Origin: G963664115 sp965216035
GTDB lineage: Bacteria; Acidobacteriota; Terriglobia; 20CM-2-55-15
Assembly: GCA_965216035.1 (NCBI GenBank)
Contig: CBDCFM010000017.1
Span: 248,001 to 312,000 of the forward strand
Direction of reading: 5' to 3'
Length of the DNA: 64,000 nt
The notes under the pieces were generated by a model. The model was given only the letters and a program-made list of their open reading frames with translations, was not told the DNA's origin and ran no database searches. Below are positions 27,249 to 35,205 of the stretch, piece after piece. The stretch's first letter is position 1, and each line of letters begins with the position of its first letter. The translations under genes and the position numbers were made by a program.

Positions 27249-27380
27249 ATGGTCATCCCCCTTCACGTCAGGGCATATTCGGACTTACGTGCCAACGAGC
27301 GCCCCATCCGCTTCACCGTCGACGAGGAGACTCGCGAGATCGGCGCCATCGAGGACCGCCCGTACCCGGGGGGGACTTGA
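27249..27380 (+). pseudogene. fragment of a small conserved protein
   Basis: The frame reads MVIPLHVRAYSDLRANERPI, RFTVDEETREIG, AIEDRPYPGGT and then stops. After a frame change DLKYF and VRSRGAVTEW follow. The layout of R-A-x-E-R-P-x-R-F-x, a short gap, E-D-R and a late Y-F-x-V resembles small proteins in which a glyoxylate-like strand carries D-R-W-Y and YFKV. This is only a weak resemblance. The 450-base stretch around it has no other gene. Confidence 0.35.
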
Positions 27381-27561
27381 AGTACTTTTAAGTGAGGTCG
27401 CGGGGAGCAGTGACAGAATGGATTACGCCATGCTGGAACCGGCAAAATTTCCGCGATGTTCCCCGCGGGTAACAGAAAAGACCTGTGTGCAGTGGGAGTC
27501 GAGGGCGCGACATTAGCAATCCGCGGAGGCAATCGTCAAATCATCAAATTACCCATCATTC

Positions 27562-28027
27562 TCACGGAACGCGCACGCACAATGCCCGTTGGTTGGTGAA
27601 GCCGCCGACGGGGAGCTCTGCAGGTCGTCCACGACTGAAGTTGAAAACCCACCCAAGGCCCGTGCCATCCAGCTCGGAAGTCCAATAGTGGTAGCCCGTC
27701 AACTGAATTGGATTCCTTACGTGGACAGGATCAGTCCCGCCTCGCGGCACGTAGCTTGGGGTTGGCTCGCTCAGAGCCGTGAGCTCGGTCACGGTCGCCA
27801 GACTCCAGTCGGTGTACTCGCCTAGCGTCAGAGCGTCGCAGTAAGCATTGGCCAGGACCCAGTTGACGTCCCGTCCATTGTCTTCGACTGCCCACATCAG
27901 GTCGTTCAGGATGACGGTGCCAACAGGTGATGTTTCAACTGCTGGAGGTTCCGGGCCCTGCGAAGCGCCTGCCCCTGGGGTGCCTCCGGATGTGCTTCCA
28001 GATACTCTGTCCACCGGGCTCTGCGGA
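27562..28027 (-). pseudogene. 3' part of the TIR-DUF1566 gene (separated by IS21)
   Basis: The segment encodes about 154 residues: a Ser/Gly/Pro-rich linker (VSGSTSGGTPGAGASQG) followed by a DUF1566/Lcl C-type-lectin-like domain. Motifs are NDLMWAVEDNGRDVNW, YTDWSLATVTEL, YHYWTSELDGTGLGW and TNQRALCVRVP. Joining it to the frame at 30984-31846 after removing the IS21 and one ACTA gives a continuous frame: GGVIV then PQSPVDRVSG. The local ORF start upstream of 28027 lies inside IS21 and is not genuine. Confidence 0.9.
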
Positions 28028-28031
28028 ACTA
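28028..28031. repeat. IS21 target duplication ACTA, left copy
   Basis: ACTA directly precedes the IS21 left end (TGCGTATTCC). An identical ACTA follows the right end at 30984-30987. The 4-bp length is within the range for IS21 elements and shows where the TIR gene was cut. Confidence 0.85.
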
Positions 28032-28050
28032 TGCGTATTCCGGACCATCC

Positions 28051-28170
28051 TGAACACTGATTCCGATCCATCGTGAACACCGATTCCGGGATCGTGAACG
28101 CGGATTCCGGGATCCTGAACAGTGATTCCGGTGATCCTGAACACCGATTCCGGCCATCGTGATCACTCGT
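28051..28170 (+). repeat. IS21 left-end multiple repeat units
   Basis: Units close to TGAACACCGATTCCGG begin at about 28051, 28074, 28095, 28116 and 28138, spaced 21-23 bases, with a weaker sixth at 28160. The spacing is two helical turns. In IS21 elements such units are transposase-binding sites. Confidence 0.85.
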
Positions 28171-28222
28171 CGGTAGCGAAGTTTGGAGCTTTTAGGTTCT
28201 CCTGAAGCACAGGAGGGCCTTG

Positions 28223-29779
28223 ATGGCAACGAAACGACTACCGATGAGACAGATACGCGAGATTCTACGACTCAAACACGACCAACAGCTCAGCCACCGG
28301 GCGATCGCCAGCGCATGTCGCGTGGGCTTGGGCACCGTTGCGGACTACTTGGGACGGGCCAAGCAGGCCGGACTGGAATGGCCGCTGCCCGAAGACCTGG
28401 ACGAGGCAGCGCTTGAAGCGCGGCTGTTTCCCCGCGCGGGACCGGGCTCCCGGGAACGGGTGGCTCCGGATGTAGAACGGATCCACCAGGAGTTGAAGCG
28501 TGTTGGAGTCACCCTGCACCTGCTGTGGGAAGAGTACCGAGAAGCGAATCCAAAGGGATATGCCTACAGCCAGTTCTGTGAGATCTACCGGCGTTGGGCC
28601 CAGAAATTGAAGCCCTCGATGCGACAGGTGCACCGCGCCGGAGAGAAGACCTTCATCGACTTTTCCGGCAAACGGCCACAGCTGACGGATCCACGGACGG
28701 GCAAAGCTATTCCAGTCGAGTTGTTCGTCGCTGTTCTGGGCGCCAGCGGTTACACCTACGCGGAAGCGACACCGAGCCAGAAACTCCCCGATTGGGTCGG
28801 CGTGCATATCCGCATGGTGGAGTTCTTCGGCGGATCGAGCCGGATCTGGGTTCCCGACCAACTCAAGAGTGCCATTACCCAGCCCTGCCGCTATGAAGCA
28901 GGCGTCAACCGTACCTACCAGGATGAGGCCGAACACTACGGCGCCGTTGTCATACCGGCCCGGCCGCGGAAAGCTCGGGACAAAGCGAAAGTTGAATCGA
29001 CCGTCCTGGTCGCACAGCGGTGGATCCTGGCCAGGATCCGGAATCGCACGTTCTTCAGTCTGGCCGACTTGAACGGAGCCATTCGAGAGTTGCTGGTGGA
29101 ACTGAACCAGCGGCCGATGCAGAAGCTTCGAGTATCCCGCCTGGAACTCTACGAGCGGCTGGATCGACCGGCATTACAGCCCCTCCCGACCAACCGGTAT
29201 GAACAGGCCGAGTGGAAGGACTGTCGTGTCAGCATCGATTACCACATTACCGTGGACCGCCATCCTTACAGCGTGCCCTGCCAGTTGATCCATGAGAGGG
29301 TGGAAGCGCGTTACACGGCGTCCATTGTCGAGGTCTACTACAAAGGCCGGCGCGTGACGTCCCATCGCCGTCGCTACGATCACAAGCCGTCGACTCTGTC
29401 CGAACATATGCCCAGTGCCCATCGGGCCCATGCGGAATGGACACCGTCCCGGCTGATTAGTTGGGCGGAGAAAACTGGCCCCAAGACCGGCCGCCTGGTC
29501 GAGGAGATCATGAAACGGTGGCCGCATCCGGAACAGGGGTACCGGGCCTGCCTGGGATTGATGAGTCTAGGTCGCCGCTCCGGCGCCGAGCGGCTCGAAG
29601 CCGCCAGTGCGCGGGCGCTGCACTTGCAGTCCTATAGCTACCGCACCGTCAAGAACATCCTGTCGTCGGCCCAGGACCGGTTGCCTTTCGGGGACACCGA
29701 AACCCCACCGACGCCCCATCACGACAACATTCGCGGCGCCGCCTACTATGCGGACCCCGAGGAGACGCACTCATGCTAA
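28223..29779 (+). CDS. istA: IS21 transposase IstA
   Basis: The 518-residue protein starts at an ATG 5 bases after AGGAGGG; a TTG just before it is unlikely. The N-terminal helix-turn-helix LSHRAIASACRVGLGTVADY is followed by the DDE core: D in KTFIDFSGKRP, D in WVPDQLKSAIT and E in DKAKVESTVLVAQRW. The C-terminal IS21 domain begins near VSIDYHITVDRHPYSVP. It cuts and joins IS ends. It overlaps istB by 7 bases. Confidence 0.95.
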   Translation: MATKRLPMRQIREILRLKHDQQLSHRAIASACRVGLGTVADYLGRAKQAGLEWPLPEDLDEAALEARLFPRAGPGSRERVAPDVERIHQELKRVGVTLHLLWEEYREANPKGYAYSQFCEIYRRWAQKLKPSMRQVHRAGEKTFIDFSGKRPQLTDPRTGKAIPVELFVAVLGASGYTYAEATPSQKLPDWVGVHIRMVEFFGGSSRIWVPDQLKSAITQPCRYEAGVNRTYQDEAEHYGAVVIPARPRKARDKAKVESTVLVAQRWILARIRNRTFFSLADLNGAIRELLVELNQRPMQKLRVSRLELYERLDRPALQPLPTNRYEQAEWKDCRVSIDYHITVDRHPYSVPCQLIHERVEARYTASIVEVYYKGRRVTSHRRRYDHKPSTLSEHMPSAHRAHAEWTPSRLISWAEKTGPKTGRLVEEIMKRWPHPEQGYRACLGLMSLGRRSGAERLEAASARALHLQSYSYRTVKNILSSAQDRLPFGDTETPPTPHHDNIRGAAYYADPEETHSC

Positions 29780-30531
29780 TGGAACAAACCCTGGAGAAGA
29801 TGAACCAGATGAAGCTATCGGCCATGGTCGAGGCCCTGGAGCAGCAACGCCGCTCGAATCAGTACACGGATCTCGGCTTCGAGGAACGTCTGGGCCTACT
29901 GGTGGATGAGGAGTGGACGGCCCGGGAGCACCGCAAGCTCACCCGACGCCTGCGCGCGGCGAAGCTGCGCGACGCGACGGCATCGCTGGAAAACGTCGAC
30001 TTCAAACATCGTCGCCGTCTGGACCGTTCCCAAGTCCTCGCCCTGGGCTCCTGCGGGTGGATCCAAGACCGGCACAATCTTCTCATCACCGGTCCGACCG
30101 GCATCGGAAAGAGTTTTCTGGCTTCGGCTTTCGTCGAACGCGCCTGCCGGCGGGGTTTTAACGCCACCTACGTCCGCATGCCTCGGCTCTTGCACCAACT
30201 GGCGGTCGGCCGTGGCGACGGCTCCTACACCCGAGTCCTGGCCCGTCTGGCCAAAACCGATCTGCTGGCCATCGACGACTGGCTCCTGGCCCCGCTGCGC
30301 GACGCTGAACGCCGGGACCTGATCGAAGTCGTCGAGGAACGGAGCGAACGTTCCGCCATCTTGATCGCCAGCCAGCTCCCGGTCCCCGACTGGCACGGCG
30401 TCATTGGCGACCCGAACCAGGCCGACGCCATCTGCGATCGCCTCCTCCACAATGCGCACCGTATCGAACTGAAAGGGGCATCGATGCGGCAAACCAAGAC
30501 CCAACCCAAGACGTTGAAGGAGTCCCGATGA
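29773..30531 (+). CDS. istB: IS21 helper ATPase IstB
   Basis: This 252-residue AAA+ protein has Walker A GPTGIGKSFLA, Walker B DLLAIDDWLL and a sensor region ERSAILIASQLPV. It has DnaC/DnaA-like target-immunity ATPase architecture and stimulates IstA strand transfer. GAGGAG lies 8 bases before its ATG inside the istA end, so translation is coupled. Confidence 0.95.
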   Translation: MLMEQTLEKMNQMKLSAMVEALEQQRRSNQYTDLGFEERLGLLVDEEWTAREHRKLTRRLRAAKLRDATASLENVDFKHRRRLDRSQVLALGSCGWIQDRHNLLITGPTGIGKSFLASAFVERACRRGFNATYVRMPRLLHQLAVGRGDGSYTRVLARLAKTDLLAIDDWLLAPLRDAERRDLIEVVEERSERSAILIASQLPVPDWHGVIGDPNQADAICDRLLHNAHRIELKGASMRQTKTQPKTLKESR

Positions 30532-30911
30532 TCGGCGCACCGATGCATCCACACGCCGCCGCCAGGGGGTACTCCAGGCCGGCCCCGGACCCAATCGTCG
30601 CTCCTGCGCAATCCTCGCGCGAAGGAAGTGCGGGAATCCGGGTCCGGGCGCGGAACGCGCGCCTCACGCAGGGCACGGGGCCTGTGGAAACTGCCGCAGC
30701 CGTGCAAATGGGAATGGTGGCCTTCGGCCGACTTTCTCTTGATCATTTCCACCGCTGCTTGCAAAAGCCTCCGCGAAAAACGCTCCCGGCTTTCGCACAG
30801 TTACACACAGGCCGGCGGCGATTTATCACAATAATTTTGGAAAGGACTAAAACAGGGAAAACCTGGACTCTGAAGGAATAAACTGAGACGCTAACCCGTC
30901 GCTTCGCTCCG

Positions 30912-30975
30912 GCGAGTGTTCACGATGGCCGGAATCGGTGTTCATGATTCCGGAACTGGTGTTCACGATCAGCGG
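30912..30975 (-). repeat. IS21 right-end repeat units
   Basis: Inverted copies of the left-end unit occur, for example CCGGAATCGGTGTTCA at 30929 and CCGGAACTGGTGTTCA at 30950, 21 bases apart, with a partial third before them. Confidence 0.85.
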
Positions 30976-30983
30976 AATACCCA

Positions 30984-31846
30984 ACTATGACCCCACCAGG
31001 ATCTATTGTTGTCCCTGGAGAAACAGGCTCTATTGTGATCCCTGGAGAATTACGAGTTCCTATGAAGACGGGAAGTACAACCGCGACGAGCAGTAAGCCG
31101 GCCACAATGCTCAGCGACAGCGACAGCCGGCCAATGCTCAAACTCATGAGGGAGTTCTTGAAGCCCCGGCTTTGAGGCTCGGATTTCAACTGCGATTCGT
31201 CCTTCTTCATCACCAACAGCTCGTTGATGTCCTTTTCAGTTCTTGCGCGCAGGTCCGGATGTTTCTTGAGCTTGAGGAGTAGTGCCCTTGAATCCTCAGC
31301 AGATGCTGGGTTACGGAGACCGTCTCTGAGGTCCGCAACTAACAGCAACTGTTCTTCCTTGCTCAGGGTTTTGGCCGCAATTCGCGCAGCAAGGCCACCG
31401 AGATACGAGACAGGAACCTCAGGCGGGGTCGGCAAGAGTTCTGGCAGGGGTTTTGCGGCTGGTATTCGGGCGAGGGCCTTGGCCAATTGAATCGCAGAAT
31501 CAGGAGTCCGGTTCCGGTAGTCCACATACTGAATGGCCGAAAGGGCACCTGGAAGCAAGGCAGTAGCCACGCCCTCTGCTACGAGAACGGGCAAGATTGG
31601 CTTACCGAGAGCGTGGGCATACTGCCATTCCCCCTCGCAGGCGTCCGACTCCAAGGCCCGTGGAGCCAGCACAAAGACGAACACGTCACATCCGCGAATC
31701 TGCTCAAGGATCTGGTCCCACCAACTCTGTCCACCGGTCAACTCGTGATCGAACCACGCGATGTGGCCGAGACCTTCAATGTCGCCCTCCAAGGTCTTTA
31801 CGAGCGGCTCACTCTCGCGGACATAACTGATGAAGATCTTCGACAT
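30984..31846 (-). pseudogene. 5' part of the TIR-TM-DUF1566 gene (split by IS21)
   Basis: The segment encodes about 288 residues. Residues 1-95 are a TIR domain: MSKIFISYVRESEPLVKTLE, WFDHELTGGQSWWDQILEQI, DVFVFVLAPRALES and the glutamate in ACEGEWQYAHALGK, the position used for NAD cleavage in TIR hydrolases. A helical linker follows (LSKEEQLLLVADLRDGLRNP). One membrane segment lies near residues 246-268 (LSIVAGLLLVAVVLPVFIG). The frame enters IS21 and would end there. The natural gene continues at 28027-27562, giving 442 residues. The predicted topology is TIR inside and the lectin-like domain outside. Confidence 0.9.
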
Positions 31847-31982
31847 CGGCTTCCTCGATCTAGGAGTGACGCTACCGGGATTCCCCGAATCCTACCTCAG
31901 GGTAGAGCTGGGGCCAAGAGCATTGACGATTCGGGGGCGGCCTGGTGGAGGCGACTGAGCGAGAAGACGCGTGTCGAATACC

Positions 31983-32026
31983 GACGCTTGATCAGCAGGT
32001 TGAAGGTCCGATTCCTTCAGGACTGA
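31983..32026 (+). other. degenerate tRNA-Lys 3' fragment, possible old attachment site
   Basis: 38 of 44 bases match the fragment at 5665-5708, in the same orientation. The anticodon bases CTT and the T-stem GAAGG/CCTTC remain. U33 has become G and the T-loop reads TCCGATT, so it could not be a working tRNA. Similarity stops at the same place upstream of the anticodon, as expected for an att core. Confidence 0.65.
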
Positions 32027-32133
32027 TCTTAGGATCAAGCGAATCAGCATTCGCTGATGGTACGAAATGCAGATGTGATAGAGTGTGCCGAAATCAACAT
32101 CGGACGGTGATTCACACTCAAAGGAGAAGGACC

Positions 32134-33180
32134 ATGAGGCGCTATTTGGCCCCTTTATTTTGCAGTGTCTTGCTTTTGGCCGGTTGGAGCGCGACTGATG
32201 CGATCGCCCAGTCTGGGGATGCGCAGACGCATGTGGCCGCGGCCCGGGCTGCGGCGTACGAGCCAGGGCAGGATTTCAGCGGCAGCCCTTTTGACCTCTG
32301 CGCTGAACCCAGTCCAGCCGCAGCCGCGGCACCTGTGCCCGAGACATCCGCGCCTGCCGCCCAGCGAACGATACCGCCGCGTTCTCAGTGGTATACAGAC
32401 CCAGTCAAGGCCTTCGACAACCTTGTCTATGTCGGTGGCTCCAGGGACGACAACTTTAATGTGTGGGCGGTGGCGACCTCGGAGGGAATTATTTTGATCA
32501 ATTCCGGTCACGACTACAACGTTGAGGAATTGGTCGTCAACGGGCTGGAGCAGCTGGGTCTCGATCCGGGACAGATCAAATATGTCATTGTGAATGAAGG
32601 CGAACCTCAGTTTTATGGTGGATCCAAACTGCTCCAGGACCGCTACGATGCGCGCGTCCTGATGTCGGAAGCGGATTGGGATGTCGTCGCCAGGTCCAAT
32701 GTTCCGGCGGAAACCAAGCCAAGGAAAGACATGGTCATCACGGATGGTCAGGAGCTGACGCTGGGTGATGTCACAGTGACCCTCTATCTGACGCCGGGCC
32801 ACACCCCGGGTAGCGTTTCGCTCCTGGTCTCCCCGCTGAAGGATGGAACCCAGAGTCATGTGGGCAGCGTGGTCGGCGGCCGGGGTGCCGGGGGGGCCCA
32901 GCTCCAGAACGGAGTACGGTACTATCCGACTGAAATCGAAAGCATGCGGCTGTGGAGCGCGTCGGTCAAACGGTTTAAGAGTCTCGCCGATAGCGCCGGC
33001 GCCGATGCCTTTCTTTCGCTCCATCATAGTTGGGATAAGACATTGGATAAGCTTCATGCCTTGAAATTCCGACGGCCGGGAGAAGCTCACACTCTCGTCA
33101 GCGAGACAGCCACCGGGCGCTATCTGACGGTGGTTTCCGAATGCATGGATGCCCAAGTGGCCTGGAGGTCGAGCAACTAG
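32134..33180 (+). CDS. exported metallo-beta-lactamase-fold protein lacking metal ligands
   Basis: The 348-residue protein follows AAGGAGAAGG and has a signal peptide (APLFCSVLLLAGWSATDAIA). The MBL-fold strands are recognisable: YVGGSRDDNFNVWAVATSEG, IILINSGHDYNVEELV and the second-site motif LTPGHTPGSVSLL. The place of the HxHxDH zinc motif reads VNEGEPQFYGG, with E, E, Q and F where H, H, D and H belong. So it probably does not bind the usual di-zinc centre. It may bind a ligand or use other chemistry. It resembles subclass-B3-like hydrolases in length and order. Confidence 0.8.
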   Translation: MRRYLAPLFCSVLLLAGWSATDAIAQSGDAQTHVAAARAAAYEPGQDFSGSPFDLCAEPSPAAAAAPVPETSAPAAQRTIPPRSQWYTDPVKAFDNLVYVGGSRDDNFNVWAVATSEGIILINSGHDYNVEELVVNGLEQLGLDPGQIKYVIVNEGEPQFYGGSKLLQDRYDARVLMSEADWDVVARSNVPAETKPRKDMVITDGQELTLGDVTVTLYLTPGHTPGSVSLLVSPLKDGTQSHVGSVVGGRGAGGAQLQNGVRYYPTEIESMRLWSASVKRFKSLADSAGADAFLSLHHSWDKTLDKLHALKFRRPGEAHTLVSETATGRYLTVVSECMDAQVAWRSSN

Positions 33181-33394
33181 CGTGATCTCAACGGATCAAC
33201 GCAACACTTTACGACAGCGAGGCGGCTGAAGTGTCCTGGATGCACGGAGGGGATTACTGAAGACGCGTTGGCGGAGGGGTATCCCTTGAAAACCGTCGAC
33301 GGACTCAACGTCGCTTGCGCCTGAGTCGCTCTGACGGCGAACACACACAATTCATGCTATCGAGAACGACAAGCGATAGCGCTCGGAGAAGGAG

Positions 33395-34252
33395 ATGAGC
33401 CGTTCCAGTTCTGTCCCTAAACGAACGCCTTACCTGTTGAGCACGCTCAGGATCGTCGTAGGGATTACGCTCATCCGGCACGGCCTGCAGAAGTTGTTCG
33501 GTTTTCCAGGCGAGACGGACCCCAACTTTCAGGTTGTTCTCGGTGGCCTGGGAGGCATACTGGCGTTCCCCGGCGGTCTGTCAATGATCCTTGGGCTTTT
33601 CACACGCCCTGCGGCCATCGTGCTTTCCGCCGTGATGGCCATGGCCTATTTCTTCGGATCGTTCCAACAGGGCTACCTGTGGACCTTTTTAAATGGCGGG
33701 GAGCCCGTTGTCTTCTATTGCGTCGTTTTTCTCTTCCTCGCGGCGGCGGGAGGCGGGTCGCTGAGCATGGATCGAATGTTGTCACGGAAAGGCAGCGCTG
33801 ACGCCGTCTACGCCCTGCCCGAGTGGGCACCTTACTTTCTCAGTGTCGCTCGAATCGTGATCGGCTTCCTGTTTATTCAGCACGGCACGGAAAAACTCTT
33901 TGCATTCCCGGGTGGCGCAGTGGATCACAATTTTGCGGCACTGCGCGCATGGGCCGGCCCCCTTGAGACCATTGGAGGTACCCTGATCATGCTCGGTCTC
34001 TATACCCGTCCGACCGCCTTCATCCTTGCAGGTCACATGGCTGCCGCGTATTTCATACGATTTCCGGCTCGAGGTTTCTGGAACGGATTGGTCCTCAGCG
34101 AGGCAGCGACCTACTTCTGCTGGTTTTACCTTTTCATGTCCGCTGCCGGTGGGGGGCCGTGGAGTCTCGACGCTTTCATGCGCCGCAGACGGAGCCGCCA
34201 GGGGGCTGCCCGCTCAGAAGAAAAATTGAAAGAACCCGCCACTCAACCGTAA
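33395..34252 (+). CDS. tandem DoxX-family membrane protein
   Basis: The 285-residue protein contains two DoxX domains of about 130 residues each. The N-terminal copy reads LRIVVGITLIRHGLQKLFGF and the C-terminal copy ARIVIGFLFIQHGTEKLFAF. Each has four membrane segments and a G-G-L/T-x-M-I-LGL-x-TRP motif. A basic cytoplasmic tail (RRRRSRQG) ends it. DoxX proteins are linked to redox and quinone chemistry. A doubled protein is less common than single-domain ones. The neighbouring genes do not define a substrate. Confidence 0.85.
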   Translation: MSRSSSVPKRTPYLLSTLRIVVGITLIRHGLQKLFGFPGETDPNFQVVLGGLGGILAFPGGLSMILGLFTRPAAIVLSAVMAMAYFFGSFQQGYLWTFLNGGEPVVFYCVVFLFLAAAGGGSLSMDRMLSRKGSADAVYALPEWAPYFLSVARIVIGFLFIQHGTEKLFAFPGGAVDHNFAALRAWAGPLETIGGTLIMLGLYTRPTAFILAGHMAAAYFIRFPARGFWNGLVLSEAATYFCWFYLFMSAAGGGPWSLDAFMRRRRSRQGAARSEEKLKEPATQP

Positions 34253-34691
34253 AGAGCGCATGCCATCAACCGGCTGGGCTATGACACCCGAGCACCGGCC
34301 AGACTCGACATCGCCGATTGGATCGAGCGTTCCATGATCGAAGGCGTATGCATTCTTCGATCGGCATCAAATTACCGGTCGATGTAGAATCAAACCGTAC
34401 GCCTGCATAGAGAATGGGAGTGCGTCGAATCGAGGCAGGGTCCACTCGACAACTCCCTGGCGAAAAGGCTTCAGGACCCCCCCCCATGTTATCTGGGACT
34501 GGCTCGCTCGCTTCTGCGGAAGACCTGCTGTTGCCCCCAGCAGGGACCAGTTGACGTGCGCGAGGCTGCGGTGAGCTGGATTTATGGACAGAGAGAGCTG
34601 CCATGTCGCCGAGTCGGACTATATCAACGTTTCGGCAGGGACGAAGTTCTCCGATTGTTGAACGAGCGGAGATTTGGATAAGGAGAAATCA
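34253..34691. other. gene-free stretch
   Basis: About 440 bases between the DoxX and CMD genes. Open frames are short and without motifs. It includes the ribosome site AAGGAG of the next gene at its end. Nothing else is seen. Confidence 0.4.
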
Positions 34692-35018
34692 ATGAGTACA
34701 TCGAATCCCCGGAAGGCGCTCGGCGAGGTCGCGCCGAAGCTTCTTGAACTGACCGAGCACGTTCTGTATGGCGACGTTTGGGAACGTCCCGGTCTCTCCA
34801 TGCGCGACCGCAGTCTGATCACACTCTCCAGCCTGATTGCGCTGAATCGAACTGAAGTGATACCACTCCATCTTGAAAGGGCGCTTGACAATGGAGTGAC
34901 ACGCGATGAAATCGCCGAGCTGATTACCCATCTGGCATTCTACTCGGGATGGCCGACCGCGGTGTCGGCGTCACTGCTGGCGAAAGAGGTATTCGACCAG
35001 GCTGAGGAAGGCAAATAG
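34692..35018 (+). CDS. carboxymuconolactone decarboxylase-family protein
   Basis: The 108-residue protein follows AAGGAG by 7 bases. It matches the CMD/AhpD fold: LLELTEHVLYGDVWERPGLS, MRDRSLITLSSLIALNRTEV, then HLERALDNGVTRDEIAELIT and HLAFYSGWPTAVSA. It has no CxxC, so it is of the CMD type rather than a peroxidase AhpD. Family members decarboxylate or isomerise lactones or act in detoxification. The substrate is unknown. Confidence 0.9.
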   Translation: MSTSNPRKALGEVAPKLLELTEHVLYGDVWERPGLSMRDRSLITLSSLIALNRTEVIPLHLERALDNGVTRDEIAELITHLAFYSGWPTAVSASLLAKEVFDQAEEGK

Positions 35019-35205
35019 TCCCGGATGAGGCGGTCAGAACACGGAGGCTCAGGTGGCGATCCGATGCAGCGAGTGGGTACGGCTCAAAAAAACACCGCAA
35101 GCCTGATGTTCCCGGAGTGCGGCATGGCATGGTCGGAGCGGGCCGCGTCCATCGATCCCGGGTATCACGCACAGCGCTCCTTTGTGCAGGTGATCAATGG
35201 ATCGC

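Larger units (their letters stand above)
28032..30983 (+). mobile_element. IS21-family insertion sequence, complete, inside a TIR gene
   Basis: The 2952-bp element starts TGCGTATTCCG and ends CGGAATACCCA, so the outer bases are TG and CA. Each end carries several copies of a 21-23 bp unit, as in IS21 family ends. It encodes IstA and IstB. A further 370 bases between istB and the right end show no gene. A 4-bp ACTA duplication flanks it. It interrupts the TIR-DUF1566 gene read on the opposite strand. Confidence 0.95.

Noticed and set aside
28051..28170. CRISPR array
   Set aside because: The repeated units have no distinct spacers, match the opposite IS end in inverted form and lie at the IS21 terminus.
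26650..31990. Complete diversity-generating retroelement
   Set aside because: No reverse transcriptase gene or template repeat is present in the window; kept only as a hypothesis.
32155..33156. 333-codon minus-strand frame
   Set aside because: Antisense to the MBL-fold gene; composition typical of a shadow frame in GC-rich DNA.
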